DNA from: Gemmatimonadota bacterium | GTDB lineage: Bacteria; Gemmatimonadota; Gemmatimonadetes; Gemmatimonadales; GWC2-71-9 | Reading direction: 5' to 3' | NCBI GenBank assembly: GCA_024641745.1 | Contig: JAHECL010000004.1 | Coordinates: 1-53,227, forward strand | DNA: 53,227 nt | Shown here: in pieces, positions 34,492-44,165 of the stretch | How the letters are laid out: each line of letters opens with the position of its first letter | Numbering within the stretch: the stretch's first letter is position 1 | The notes under the pieces: generated by a model | Databases searched by the model: none | Seen by the model: only the letters and a program-made list of their open reading frames with translations | What the model was told of the DNA's origin: nothing | Program-made: the position numbers and the translations under genes

Positions 34492-35786
34492 TGGGAACTC
34501 TCACTGGGAAAGAGGCGGCGGCCGAGGATCACTTCGAGCCCGGCCAGCGCCAGCCTGGTGGCGTACCGGGCCTGTACCAGCCCGGCCTCGGCGTCGGCCA
34601 GGTCGACCTGGCCGTTGAGGAATTCGATGATGTCAACCGCGCCCGACCGATAGCGGGTTTCCTGCACCCGGTAGTTCTCCTGCGCGACGACGACCGCCTC
34701 GGCCGCCAGACCGGCCGATGCCGAGGCGGTCTGGTACGCGCTGTAGCTGCGGGTGACGTCCGCCAGGGCGCCGCGCTGCAGGTCGTCCCGGATGGCCACC
34801 GCCACGTCGTTCGCGGCCTTGGCCTGCGCCAGCGCGATTTCCCGGCGACCATCGTTCCAGATCGGGAGGCTCACCGTCAGGGTGCCGGACGACCGCGTGG
34901 CGGCCTCCGGCCAGAACTTGTTGTCGTACGCGGCTGAGCTCCCGGTGAGCGTGACCCAGGGGAGATACGCGGCCTTACGGGCGCGGATGGTGGCCGCGGT
35001 GGCGCGCGCACGGGCCTCCGCCACCCGGATCTGCGGACCCTGGTCGAGCGCCACCTGCACCGCCTCCTGGAGCGTAATCGGCAGCGCGGGCGCGGGCGTC
35101 GTGTCGGTGCCCGCGGCGTCGACCGCGACCGACCGGCCCACCCGGCGCCCGAGTTCGGCGCGCGCCACGTCGAGGCCCGCCGCCTCGCGGAGCAGGTCCA
35201 CCCGGGCCCGGGTCAGCTCGAGCAGGACCTGGAGCGAGTCGGTCTGCACGGCGGCGCCGGAAAGCACCCGGGCCCGTGAGAGCAGCAGCTGGGTCTCGGC
35301 TCGCTCGACGCGGCGCCGGGCCACCTCGAGCAGTTGGCGGCGCGCGAGCACGTCGTAGAAGGTGGCCTCGGTCTCCGCCGCAGCGAGGAACCCCGCCCCC
35401 GCCTCGTTGGCCACCGCCCCCTGGAGGTCGGCCGTGGCCCGCTGGTAGTCGGCGACCTTGCGGCCCCCGGTGAAGAGCTCGTACCGGGCATCGAGCCGGG
35501 CCGCCACGATCGTCTTCGACAGGCTGTTGGTGCCGAAGTTGAACGACGGGGTCGTCGAGCCGGTGAAGTCGGCGGAGGCGGTGATCGACGGCAGGACGAA
35601 CACCAGCATCGCCGCCCGGCGCACCCAGGTGGCCTCGGCGACGGTGCCGGCCGCCTGGACGTAGTTGGGATTGAACCGGGTGGCCTCGAGCAATGCCTCG
35701 GCGAGGGTGACCCGGGGGATGGCGTCGGCGTTCGGGACGGTGTCGGCGGGCGCACCCTGGAGCACCAGCAGCAGGGGAAGGATCAT
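34488..35786 (-). CDS. TolC-family outer-membrane efflux channel
   Basis: The 432-residue outer-membrane factor has a short signal peptide and two copies of the helical-barrel repeat typical of TolC (TLAEALLEATRFNPNYVQAAGTVAEA; TLQEAVQVALDQGPQIRVAEARA). Near the C-terminus is VQETRYRSGAVDIIEFLNGQVDL. It forms the exit duct for the RND pump encoded upstream. The ATG overlaps the permease stop by four bases. Confidence 0.94.
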   Translation of the reverse strand: MILPLLLVLQGAPADTVPNADAIPRVTLAEALLEATRFNPNYVQAAGTVAEATWVRRAAMLVFVLPSITASADFTGSTTPSFNFGTNSLSKTIVAARLDARYELFTGGRKVADYQRATADLQGAVANEAGAGFLAAAETEATFYDVLARRQLLEVARRRVERAETQLLLSRARVLSGAAVQTDSLQVLLELTRARVDLLREAAGLDVARAELGRRVGRSVAVDAAGTDTTPAPALPITLQEAVQVALDQGPQIRVAEARARATAATIRARKAAYLPWVTLTGSSAAYDNKFWPEAATRSSGTLTVSLPIWNDGRREIALAQAKAANDVAVAIRDDLQRGALADVTRSYSAYQTASASAGLAAEAVVVAQENYRVQETRYRSGAVDIIEFLNGQVDLADAEAGLVQARYATRLALAGLEVILGRRLFPSESSQ

Positions 35787-38700
35787 GCGATCCCCGCGGA
35801 GGTCGAGTCGATCGCGGCGTGGCGGGAGCCGAGCCGCTCGCGCATCGTTTCAAAGAGCACGTACACCACCGGCACGAGGTACAGGGTCAGGAAGGTCGAG
35901 ACGAACATGCCGCCGACGATGACGTAGCCGAGCGGCTGCCGGCTCTCGGAGCCTGCCGAGAGCCCGAGGGCGATGGGCAGCGCGCCGAAGATGGTGGCGA
36001 AGGCGGTCATCAGGATCGGCCGGAGCCGCACCCGGCCCGCCTCGAGCGTCGCCTCGAGAAGCGGCTGCCCCTGCTCCCGGAGCTGGTTGGCGTACTCCAC
36101 CAGCAGGATCGAGTTCTTCGACGCCAGGCCGATGAGCAGGATCATCCCGATCTGGCTGTAGAGGTTGAGCGTGGCGCCGGTCAGGAACAGGGTGCCCAGC
36201 GCGCCGGTGACCGCCAGCGGCACGGCGAGCAGCACCGTGAAGGGGTGGATCAGCGACTCGAACTGCGCCGCGAGCACCATGTACACCACCACCAGCGCGA
36301 GGAAGAAGGCGAAGTAGAGCGCCGAGCCGCTCTCGGCAAATTCCCGCATTTCGCCGGCAAGGGCGGTGGCGCCCCCCTTGGGAAGCAGTTCGGCCGAGAC
36401 GGCGTTCAGGCTGTCGAGCGCCTCGCCCATGCTGAAGCCCGGCGCCAGGTTGGCACTGATGGTGAACGACGGCACCCGGTTGTAGTGGAAGAGCCGCTGC
36501 GGGCCGACGCCTTCGTCCACCGCGGTCACCGCCGCCAGGTTCACCAGCTGCCCGGCGTTGCCGCGCACGTAGAGTGCACTCATGTCCGAAGGCGTGGCCC
36601 GGTCGTCCGGCTTCATCTGGACCACCACGTCGTACAGCTTGTTGCCGCGGGTGAAGGTGCTGACCCGGCGCCCGCCGAGCATCGTCTCGAGCGTCGACCC
36701 GACATCCGACACCGACACGCCGAGGTCCTCGGCGCGGTCGCGGTCGTAGCGCACCGTGAGTTCCGGCTTGTTCACCTTGAGGTCGGACTGGACGTTGACC
36801 AGCCCGGGGATCCGGCTTGCCCGAGCCAGGAACGCGGGCATCACGGCCGCAAGGGAATCGAAATTCGGGTGCTGGACCACGAACTGCACCGGGCTGCCAA
36901 ACCCGCCGATCGGCGACGGTGAGAACGCGAAGGCCTGGACGCCGGGAAGTCCGAAGAGCTGCGGCATGATCCCGCCGATCACCTGCTGGGTGCTCTTCAC
37001 CCGGTCCCGCCAGTCCTTCAGGTTCACGAACACGAAGCCGCCGCTGACGTCCCCGCCCCGGCCGACCACGCTGAAGTAGGTCCTGATCTCCGGCACATCG
37101 GCCAGGATCCCCTCCACCTGCTTCTGGTAGCCGTCGGTGTACTGGATGGTGGACCCCTGGGGCGCAGTCACCGCGGCCAGGAAGAAGCCGCGATCCTCCG
37201 CCGGGATGAATTCCCGCTTGAGGGCGTTGAAGGTGACCCAGGCGACGACCAGCATCCCCGCGGCTCCCCCGATGATGACCCACCGATGGTGCAGCGCGCG
37301 CCCGAGCGTGGCGGCATAGGTGGTCGACATCCAGTCGAGACCCCGCTCCAGCGCCTGGTACACCCGGCCGTGGCTCTTCGGCACCCGAAGCACCTTGGCG
37401 CAGAGCATCGGGGTGAGCGTGAGCGCCACGAACCCGGAGATCACCACCGCACCGGCCAGCGCCACGCCGAACTCGTTGAAGAGCCGGCCGGTGGTCCCCT
37501 GCAGGAACGCCAGCGGGGCGAACACCGCCACCAGGGACACCGTGGTCGCGATCACGGCGAAGCCGATCTCGCTGGTGCCGCGCATCGCCGCGGTCTCCGG
37601 ATCTTCGCCGAGCTCCTCCTGGTGCCGGTAGGCGTTTTCCAGCACGATGATCGCGTCGTCCACCACCAGGCCGATGGCCAGGATCAGCGCCAGCAGGGTG
37701 AAGGTGTTGATGGAGAAGCCGAGGAAGTACATCACCCCGAACGCCCCGACGATGGACACCGGAATGGCGAGGCCGGGGATGATGGTGGCGCGGAGGTTTC
37801 GGAGGAAGAGGAAAATGATCACGACCACCAGGCCGAACGCCAGGAAGAGCGTGTCGATCGTCTCGCTGATGGACCGCTTCACGTAGACCGACTGGTCAAA
37901 GCCGGTGCTGAGCCGGACTCCCGGCGGGAGGGCCTGCTCGATGAGGGGCAGCGCCGCCCGGATCGAATCGGCGACCTCCACCATGTTGGCCTTCGACTGG
38001 CGGACGATGCCGACCGCGACCGAGGACGTCCCCATGAACCGGAGCATGCTCCGCTCGTCGCGGGGACCAAGCTCCACCCGGGCCAGATCCCGCAGCCGGA
38101 CCAGCTGACCGCCCTGATTGGTGACCACGAGGTCGCCGAACTCCTGCGGGGTCTTCAACTCCCCGAGCGACCGGACGGTGAACTCGCGGTTGTCCGACTC
38201 GATGCGTCCGGCCGGGATTTCCACGTTCCGGCTGCGGATCGCGGACTCCACGTCCTGCACCGTCAGACCGCGCGCCGCCAGCTCCTTCGGGGAGATCCAG
38301 ATTCGCATCGAAATGCGGCGCTCGCCGAAGATGAGTGAGTTGCCGACGCCGGGGATGGTCTGCAACCGCTCCTTGACCGTGCGGTCGGCGATGTCGGAGA
38401 GGTCGAGCAGGGTGTAGTTGGCGCCGGAGAGGGCCAGCCAGTAGAAGGGCTGGGCGTCGGCGTCCTGCTTGGCGATGACCGGCTCGAGCACCTCGCGGGG
38501 CAGCCGGCCGCGGACCCGGCTCACCTTGTCCCGCACGTCCTGGGCGGCGCTCTCGACGCTCCGGCCGAGGTTGAACTCCAGCGTGATGTTGCTCGACTGC
38601 TCCCCGCTGGTGCTGGTGAGGGTCCGCAGCCCCTCGACGGTGCTGAGCTCCTCCTCGAGGATGTCGGTGACCGCCGACTCCATGACCCGGGGATTGGCGC

Positions 38701-38857
38701 CGGGGAGGAAGGTGGAGACCGAGATGATCGGCGGGTCGATATCGGGGTATTCGCGGACGCTGAGCCGGGTGTAGCCGATGGCCCCGAAGAGGACGATCGC
38801 CAGGCTCATCATCGTGGCGAGCACGGGACGCTTGACGGCGGTATCGGAGAGAAACAT
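35783..38857 (-). CDS. RND multidrug efflux permease (AcrB/MexF-like, HAE1)
   Basis: The 1024-residue inner-membrane proton-drug antiporter has twelve transmembrane helices in two halves and large porter loops. Typical blocks are [18 protein letters not shown] at the N-terminus, [29 protein letters not shown] (paired Asp of TM4) and the C-terminal [22 protein letters not shown]. The pattern is the drug-type HAE1 subgroup rather than heavy-metal CzcA. It is the first gene of a permease-TolC-adaptor operon, an order different from the usual adaptor-first arrangement. Confidence 0.96.
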   Translation of the reverse strand: MFLSDTAVKRPVLATMMSLAIVLFGAIGYTRLSVREYPDIDPPIISVSTFLPGANPRVMESAVTDILEEELSTVEGLRTLTSTSGEQSSNITLEFNLGRSVESAAQDVRDKVSRVRGRLPREVLEPVIAKQDADAQPFYWLALSGANYTLLDLSDIADRTVKERLQTIPGVGNSLIFGERRISMRIWISPKELAARGLTVQDVESAIRSRNVEIPAGRIESDNREFTVRSLGELKTPQEFGDLVVTNQGGQLVRLRDLARVELGPRDERSMLRFMGTSSVAVGIVRQSKANMVEVADSIRAALPLIEQALPPGVRLSTGFDQSVYVKRSISETIDTLFLAFGLVVVIIFLFLRNLRATIIPGLAIPVSIVGAFGVMYFLGFSINTFTLLALILAIGLVVDDAIIVLENAYRHQEELGEDPETAAMRGTSEIGFAVIATTVSLVAVFAPLAFLQGTTGRLFNEFGVALAGAVVISGFVALTLTPMLCAKVLRVPKSHGRVYQALERGLDWMSTTYAATLGRALHHRWVIIGGAAGMLVVAWVTFNALKREFIPAEDRGFFLAAVTAPQGSTIQYTDGYQKQVEGILADVPEIRTYFSVVGRGGDVSGGFVFVNLKDWRDRVKSTQQVIGGIMPQLFGLPGVQAFAFSPSPIGGFGSPVQFVVQHPNFDSLAAVMPAFLARASRIPGLVNVQSDLKVNKPELTVRYDRDRAEDLGVSVSDVGSTLETMLGGRRVSTFTRGNKLYDVVVQMKPDDRATPSDMSALYVRGNAGQLVNLAAVTAVDEGVGPQRLFHYNRVPSFTISANLAPGFSMGEALDSLNAVSAELLPKGGATALAGEMREFAESGSALYFAFFLALVVVYMVLAAQFESLIHPFTVLLAVPLAVTGALGTLFLTGATLNLYSQIGMILLIGLASKNSILLVEYANQLREQGQPLLEATLEAGRVRLRPILMTAFATIFGALPIALGLSAGSESRQPLGYVIVGGMFVSTFLTLYLVPVVYVLFETMRERLGSRHAAIDSTSAGIA

Positions 38858-39057
38858 GGTCGTTCACGTCCCGGTACAGGCCTGCGGCTCCGGAGTTCCG
38901 GCGGTGTCCGGAATCCCAGCCTACGTGGTGAATATGCTGGTACGGCGCGGACTTACCAAAGGTTCCCGCCTTGGCGGCGGGAGTGCGGATAACCGTACGA
39001 ATGCTGGCGGGAAAGGATTCCGGACGCTGCAGGAGGGGGCGGGAGCCCGCCCAGGAT

Positions 39058-39222
39058 TCAGGCGGCGGTCTTCCGTGCGAGCACCCGGTCGATGACCGGG
39101 CCGGCAAAGAGGGCGATCATGGCGTTCACCAGCACCCCGATGAGCGCGGACACGAAGGTGAGCGCCAGCAGGATCATCCCCGCCCCGACGCCGGCCAGCA
39201 CCATTTCGACAAGGTTGAACAT
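39058..39222 (-). CDS. Small two-helix membrane protein
   Basis: The 54-residue protein starts at ATG 39222 with GGGGAG upstream. Two hydrophobic segments (EMVLAGVGAGMILLALTFVSALIGVLVNAMIALFAG) are followed by a short basic tail. No family is recognised. The 200-bp gap to the RND operon holds promoter-like sequence and a 6-bp GC stem but no gene that I can support. Confidence 0.65.
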   Translation of the reverse strand: MFNLVEMVLAGVGAGMILLALTFVSALIGVLVNAMIALFAGPVIDRVLARKTAA

Positions 39223-39334
39223 CGCGCACTCCCCGGGGTTATCATCCTTCTGGAACGGCCGTAGCTTATACCGGTCGAGGGCCCCCCGCAACCGGCGGCC
39301 CACCATACACTTCCCCCGCCATTTCGAGGTCCCG

Positions 39335-39988
39335 ATGAGACACCTGATTGCTGTTGCTGCGCTGAGCCTGGCGCTGGCGGTCCCCGCCGTGGCCCAGGAC
39401 CACCAGGCCGATGCCGACAAGGCCGTCCAGGGCGGGGGTACCCTCGCCACCGGCTGGATGGCGCGGACCGACGGCAGCGCCCCGCTGACCAACGTGAAGC
39501 TGGTCGAGATGTCCCCGGGCTGGCACATCTGGCTCGGCCCCGCCACGATCTTCTACCAGCCGGCGGACACGGCCAGCGGGAACGCCCACCTGGTCGGGCT
39601 GTTCCATGTGACCCCGCCGATCGCCGCCCACCCCGAGTCCTACGGCCTCTTCATGGGCGGCACCGACCTGCAGGGCCCGAATCAGGCCTACACCTATTTC
39701 CTGATTCGCGCCGACGGCAAGTTCATGATCAAGCGGCGGATGGGTGACAAGACCGCCACGGTCGTGAACTGGACCGCGAACGCCGCGGTGAACGCCGCGG
39801 GCGCTGACGGGACAGCGACGAATGAACTGAGCATCCTCATCAAGGACGGCAGCGTTTCGTTCATGGCCAACGGGAAGGAAGTCCATTCCGCGAAGGCGGC
39901 GGACGTGGACACCAGGGGCGTGGTCGGTGCGCGCATCAACCACAACCTCAGTATCCACCTCGAGAAGCTGCAGGTCCACCGGATGTAG
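39335..39988 (+). CDS. Secreted beta-sandwich protein of unknown function
   Basis: The 217-residue protein starts at ATG 39335 (GAGGT upstream) and has a clean signal peptide (LIAVAALSLALAVPAVAQ). The mature protein is beta-rich (GWMARTD, HPESYGLFMGGTDLQGPNQAYTYFLIRADGKFMIKRR, NELSILIKDGSVSFMANGKEV). It resembles concanavalin-like or DUF1080-type domains, which bind or cleave sugars. Catalytic residues are not evident, so the enzyme role is open. Its 3' end overlaps the convergent HEAT gene by 41 bp. Confidence 0.8.
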   Translation: MRHLIAVAALSLALAVPAVAQDHQADADKAVQGGGTLATGWMARTDGSAPLTNVKLVEMSPGWHIWLGPATIFYQPADTASGNAHLVGLFHVTPPIAAHPESYGLFMGGTDLQGPNQAYTYFLIRADGKFMIKRRMGDKTATVVNWTANAAVNAAGADGTATNELSILIKDGSVSFMANGKEVHSAKAADVDTRGVVGARINHNLSIHLEKLQVHRM

Positions 39989-41369
39989 CGTTGCGGTCGC
40001 GGCGGTCGAGTTCCCCTCGCGCCGCCGCGCCCACCTCCCCTTCGGCCTCCCGCGACACCCTCCCCAGCGCCTGGCGCGCCGCCCGGGTCGGCGACGCCGC
40101 CAGCACGTCCACCACCTCGAGCCGCTGACCCAGGGCAAACCCCCGCCGGGAGAGGAACGAACGCTTCCGCAGCGCGATGGCGCTCATGGCCGCCGCTGCC
40201 TCCGGCGCCTCGATCTGTCCCAGAGCCCGGAGCATCACACTCCAGGTGGCGGCATCCCGCTCCCCCTCCAGTGCGGTGAGCAGGGGCATCGCCAGCGCAC
40301 CGACTCCCCGCCGGCCGATGGCGCGCGCGGCATCCTGCCGCGTCTCCGGACTGGCATGCGCCAGGCCCAGCCGCAGCGCCTCGGTGCCGTGGTGGGCCGG
40401 GTACCGTGAGAGGGACTCCAGCGCCGCGCCGCGCACGCGCACCTCGGGATGGTCCAGCAGTTCCTTCAAGGCCGGCAGCGCGGCGGGCGCCATCTGCCGG
40501 CCGAGCGCCTCCGCCGCGTGCCGCGCCTCGTGCCAGTACGGACTGCGCAGCAGCGGCATGAGCAACGGCACCGCATCGGGCATCCGCGCCAGGGCGTCGA
40601 GCAGGAACTGGTGCGGGACCGGCGACTCGGTCTTCCGGATCGCCTCGATCATCAGCTCGGCCGCCTCCGCGCCGCGCCACTGCAGCACCTCCGCCCCCCG
40701 CGCCTGCTCTTCCGGCGTGCGGATGGCATGCTCGATGATGCCGCGCAGCAGGGGCCGGCCGAGCACCCGCCGCACCGTGATGGCCACCGTCCGACGCTCC
40801 GCCTCCGGGACCCGGCCGGAGAGCCGCACCAGCGCCTGCGCCTCGTGGAGCACGTCGGTCCAGGCCCCGTGGGCGCTGGCCTCGGCGATCGCCGCCGTCA
40901 GCGCGGCGATCTCCGCGGCGAAGGCGGACGCGACATGATCCTCCTCCTCCGGAAAATGGTGGCTCCCCATCAGGACGAGCGGGGGGGCCTCCGCGGAGTC
41001 GGCGGGACGGGGAGGGCTCCCGTGGAGGTTCGGCACCAGCTGCGTGACCATTTCGTAGGCCAGCGACGGACTTTCGGGAAGGGGTGCCTCGCCCCCCAGC
41101 GCGCGGGCCAGGGCCTCGAGGGCGTCGGCACTGGTGCCGGCGGCCACCGTCAGCACCTCGACCTGCCGCCGGAGCAGGTGGGAACGGAGGTTGGCGGTAT
41201 CGTACTCCCCGGAGCGGAAGAGCCCCGCCTCCACCGACACCGGCGCCTCGGAGACCATGCCCGACGCCTCGGCGAGGAGCGCAGCCGCCTCGCTGGCGGC
41301 GGCCGGCCCCGTCCGGTACGCGGCGATCAGCCGCCCGAAGCTCGCGATGAATGCCGGGTCGGTGCTCAT
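39948..41369 (-). CDS. HEAT-repeat protein coupled to potD
   Basis: The 473-residue cytoplasmic protein has an N-terminal helical region (about 1-170) with a Pro-rich, low-complexity insert (SPPRPADSAEAPP). Several HEAT repeats follow (DAVPLLMPLLRSPYWHEARHAAEALG, ALPALKELLDHPEVRVRGAALESL, ETRQDAARAIGRRG). No signal peptide or enzyme motif is visible. The start overlaps the potD stop (ATGA). This coupling to a polyamine-binding protein is not something I recognise from known transporters. Confidence 0.85.
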   Translation of the reverse strand: MSTDPAFIASFGRLIAAYRTGPAAASEAAALLAEASGMVSEAPVSVEAGLFRSGEYDTANLRSHLLRRQVEVLTVAAGTSADALEALARALGGEAPLPESPSLAYEMVTQLVPNLHGSPPRPADSAEAPPLVLMGSHHFPEEEDHVASAFAAEIAALTAAIAEASAHGAWTDVLHEAQALVRLSGRVPEAERRTVAITVRRVLGRPLLRGIIEHAIRTPEEQARGAEVLQWRGAEAAELMIEAIRKTESPVPHQFLLDALARMPDAVPLLMPLLRSPYWHEARHAAEALGRQMAPAALPALKELLDHPEVRVRGAALESLSRYPAHHGTEALRLGLAHASPETRQDAARAIGRRGVGALAMPLLTALEGERDAATWSVMLRALGQIEAPEAAAAMSAIALRKRSFLSRRGFALGQRLEVVDVLAASPTRAARQALGRVSREAEGEVGAAARGELDRRDRNATSGGPAASRGGY

Positions 41370-42454
41370 CCCGCCTTCACCTCCGTCCAGAGTCGATCGA
41401 CCAGCTCCGTGGCCGGCCCGAGGTCATGCGCGAACTCGAGCCGCGCCAGGTCCGCCTCCGTCGGGTAGGGCACCGGGTTGGCGAGCAGCGCGTTGGCGGC
41501 GGCATTGGGGCAGCCGTACCCGGTGGCCTCGGCGATCCGCGCGCCGACCTCCGGGCGGAGGATGTAGTCGATGAAGCGAAGCCCCTCGAGCACGTTCGGC
41601 GCGTTGGCGGGAATGGCCAGGAGGTCATTCCAGATCGCCGATCCCTCCCGCGGCACCAGGTACTCGACCTCGGGCGCTTCCAGCCGTGTGTTCGCCGCCT
41701 CGCCGCTCCACATGTGCGCAATCCACACGTCGCCCGCCACCACCTGGCCCTTGACCGGGGCGGAGACGAAGGCGAGGAGGTTGGGTCGGGCGGCAAGCGC
41801 GTCATCCCGGGCCTGCTCCAGCAGCGGCGGCGCGGTGGTGTTGATCGAGTGTCCCCGGAAGCGCAGCATCGCGCCGAAGACCTCGCGGGCGTCGTCCATC
41901 ATCGTCATGCGGCCCGCATGTGTGTCATCCAGAAAGACGCCCCAGGTGTCCGGAGGCTGCGCGACCTTGTCCCTCCGCCACGCGATGCCGGTGGTCCCCC
42001 ACATGTAGGGGACCGCATGGCCGGGATAGGGGTTGGAATTCGGGAGCTGGAAGATCGGCGCGATGTTGCCGGCGTTGGCGAGGGCGCCGGACGGAATCTC
42101 CAGCACCAGCCCGCTCTCCACCAGCGACGGGAGGATGTAGCTCGAGGGGACGATCACGTCATAGCCCTGAGCGCCCGCCAGCAGCTTGGCCGCCAGTTCC
42201 TCGTTGCTCTCGTAGGTGTCGACCGTGACCCGGATCCCCGTCTCCCGCTCGAAGTCCGGCACCGTCTCGGGGGCGAGGTAGTTGGACCAGATGTAGAGAT
42301 TCATCCGCGGGCGCCGGTCGCAGCCGGCCAGCCAGGGTCCGAGCCCCGCCACCGCCCCCGCCGCCGCGGCCGCGCGCACGAACTCCCGCCGCGTGGGTGT
42401 GGACGCGAGCGAAGAGGGCACAGGAGGGGTCGGCGGGGCTGGAGGCATCGTCAC
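41366..42454 (-). CDS. potD: Spermidine/putrescine-type ABC transporter substrate-binding lipoprotein
   Basis: The 362-residue protein has a twin-arginine-like leader (TRREFVRAAAAAG) running into a lipobox (LAGC). It is a type II binding protein with PotD signatures LYIWSNYLAPETVPDFERETGIRV, ALANAGNIAP and VPYMWGTTGIAW. The lipoprotein delivers polyamine to PotBC. The start is GTG 42454, or ATG 42448. A TAGTTTAG box at 42480-42487 suggests a promoter separate from potABC. It is coupled to a HEAT protein. Confidence 0.93.
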   Translation of the reverse strand: MTMPPAPPTPPVPSSLASTPTRREFVRAAAAAGAVAGLGPWLAGCDRRPRMNLYIWSNYLAPETVPDFERETGIRVTVDTYESNEELAAKLLAGAQGYDVIVPSSYILPSLVESGLVLEIPSGALANAGNIAPIFQLPNSNPYPGHAVPYMWGTTGIAWRRDKVAQPPDTWGVFLDDTHAGRMTMMDDAREVFGAMLRFRGHSINTTAPPLLEQARDDALAARPNLLAFVSAPVKGQVVAGDVWIAHMWSGEAANTRLEAPEVEYLVPREGSAIWNDLLAIPANAPNVLEGLRFIDYILRPEVGARIAEATGYGCPNAAANALLANPVPYPTEADLARLEFAHDLGPATELVDRLWTEVKAG

Positions 42455-42513
42455 GGAGACCGGGGGCGAGGGGACGGACCTAAACTATACGCTGGCGGGC
42501 GGGTCCGCGAACC

Positions 42514-43293
42514 TCAGGCACCCCGCTCGCCTCCCACCCGTGCGGCGAGGGCGACCGTCAGGCTGGTGAGGAGCACCAGGACCGCGCTCACGGCGTTGAT
42601 GGTCGGCTCGATGCCGCGGCGGACCATCGAGTAGACCAGGACCGGCAGGGTGGTGCCGCCCGGCCCCGCCACGAAGAAGGTGATGACGAAGTCGTCGAGC
42701 GAGAGGGTGAAGGCGAGGAGGGCGCCCGCCATGATCCCGGGCGCCAGGAGGGGGAGCGTCACCCGCCGGAAGGCGGTGGCCTCGTCGGCACCGAGAATCA
42801 GCGCCGCCTCCTCGAGTGAGCGGTCCATCCCGCGAAGGCGTGCCAGCACCACGACGGCCACGAACGGAAGACAGAAGGCGGTGTGCGCCACGATGACGGT
42901 CCCGACGCCGAGCGGCACGCGCACGGCGACGAAGAGAATGAGGAGGGAAATGCCGGTGACGATCTCGGGCGTGACGATCGGGAGATAGAGCCCGCCCTCG
43001 ACCATCCGCTTCCCCCGGAAACCGGAGCGCGCCAGCCCGAGTGCCACCAGCGTCCCGAGGACCGTGGCGAGCACGGTGGCGACGGTAGCCACGGTCAGGC
43101 TCAGGCGCAGGGCGCGGAGGATGTCGGGCCGCTCCAGCAGACGGGCGTACCAGTGGAGCGTGAACCCGCTCCAGTCCGCCGAGTAGCGCGAGGCGTTGAA
43201 GGAGTAGGCGACCAGCACCAGCACCGGCAGATGGAGCAGGACAAAGACGCCCGTCACCAGCGCGACGAGCCACCCCGGCAGCCGGCGCGTCAC
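42514..43293 (-). CDS. potC: Polyamine ABC transporter permease
   Basis: The 259-residue inner-membrane permease has six predicted helices and the EAA loop (LEEAALILGADEATAFRRVTLPLLAPG) that docks on PotA. TLSLDDFVITFF is the PotC signature. GTG 43293 overlaps the potB stop by four bases. There is a 59-bp gap to potD. Confidence 0.94.
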   Translation of the reverse strand: MTRRLPGWLVALVTGVFVLLHLPVLVLVAYSFNASRYSADWSGFTLHWYARLLERPDILRALRLSLTVATVATVLATVLGTLVALGLARSGFRGKRMVEGGLYLPIVTPEIVTGISLLILFVAVRVPLGVGTVIVAHTAFCLPFVAVVVLARLRGMDRSLEEAALILGADEATAFRRVTLPLLAPGIMAGALLAFTLSLDDFVITFFVAGPGGTTLPVLVYSMVRRGIEPTINAVSAVLVLLTSLTVALAARVGGERGA

Positions 43294-44165
43294 GCCTCGC
43301 CCTCCGCGTCGCGGACCCGCAGCCAGACCATCAGCCCCGCAAAGACCACCACCATCAGGGCAAACGAGACCGCGGAGCCGAACGGCCAGTTGCGCGCGGG
43401 ACCGAACTGGTTCTGCACCAGGTTGCCGAGCATCATCGTCTTCGCCCCGCCCAGGAGGTCGGGCGTCAGGAAGGCGCCCAGCGCCGGGATGAAGACGAGG
43501 AGGGACCCGGCCGCCACCCCCGGCAGCGACAGCGGCAGCGTCACCCGCCGGAACCGCGACCAGGCGCGCGCCCCGAGCGCCTCGGCGGCGTCGAGGAGGT
43601 CGAGGTCGAGCCGTTCCAGCGAGGCGTAGATCGGGAGGATCATGAACGGCAGGTAGCCGTACACCAGCCCCGCGACCACTGCGCCCGGGGTATAGAGCAG
43701 GTCGAGCGGTGCGCCAGTCACACCGAGCCCCATCAGGACGCTGTTGATGACACCGCCGGTGCGGAGCAACACGATCATCGCGTAGGTGCGCACGAGGAAG
43801 CTGGTCCAGAAGGGGAGGATCACGAGGAAGAGCAGCGCGTTGCGCCAGCGCCCCGCCCGCGCGATGACGTACGCCACCGGATAGCCGAGGAGGAGGCAGA
43901 GCCCGGTCGTGGCCAATGCGATCCGGAGCGTCCGGGCCGCCACGGCGAGGTAGATCGGGTCGCTGAAGCGCCGGTAGTGCTCCAGCGTGAACCCCGGGGA
44001 CACCCCGCCGTAGGTGCCCCGGTGCAGGACGCTGTAGCCAATGAGCACCGCGAGCGGGATGGCGAAAAAGAGCAGCAGCCAGAGCAGGCCGGGACCCAGG
44101 AGCGCCCACGCGCCGGCCGCCGGCCGGCGCGCGAAGAAGCCGAGCAGGCGACGTCGGATGCTCAC
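43290..44165 (-). CDS. potB: Polyamine ABC transporter permease
   Basis: The 291-residue permease has six helices. The EAA loop reads LDAAEALGARAWSRFRRVTLPLSLPG, and PFWTSFLVRTYAM plus LGAFLTPDLLGG are typical of PotB. GTG 44165 overlaps the potA stop by four bases. Confidence 0.94.
   Translation of the reverse strand: MSIRRRLLGFFARRPAAGAWALLGPGLLWLLLFFAIPLAVLIGYSVLHRGTYGGVSPGFTLEHYRRFSDPIYLAVAARTLRIALATTGLCLLLGYPVAYVIARAGRWRNALLFLVILPFWTSFLVRTYAMIVLLRTGGVINSVLMGLGVTGAPLDLLYTPGAVVAGLVYGYLPFMILPIYASLERLDLDLLDAAEALGARAWSRFRRVTLPLSLPGVAAGSLLVFIPALGAFLTPDLLGGAKTMMLGNLVQNQFGPARNWPFGSAVSFALMVVVFAGLMVWLRVRDAEGEA

Noticed and set aside
42514-44109. Apparent PotB-PotC fusion
   Set aside because: The frame upstream of 43293 is out of frame with potB; separate genes joined by GTGA explain it.
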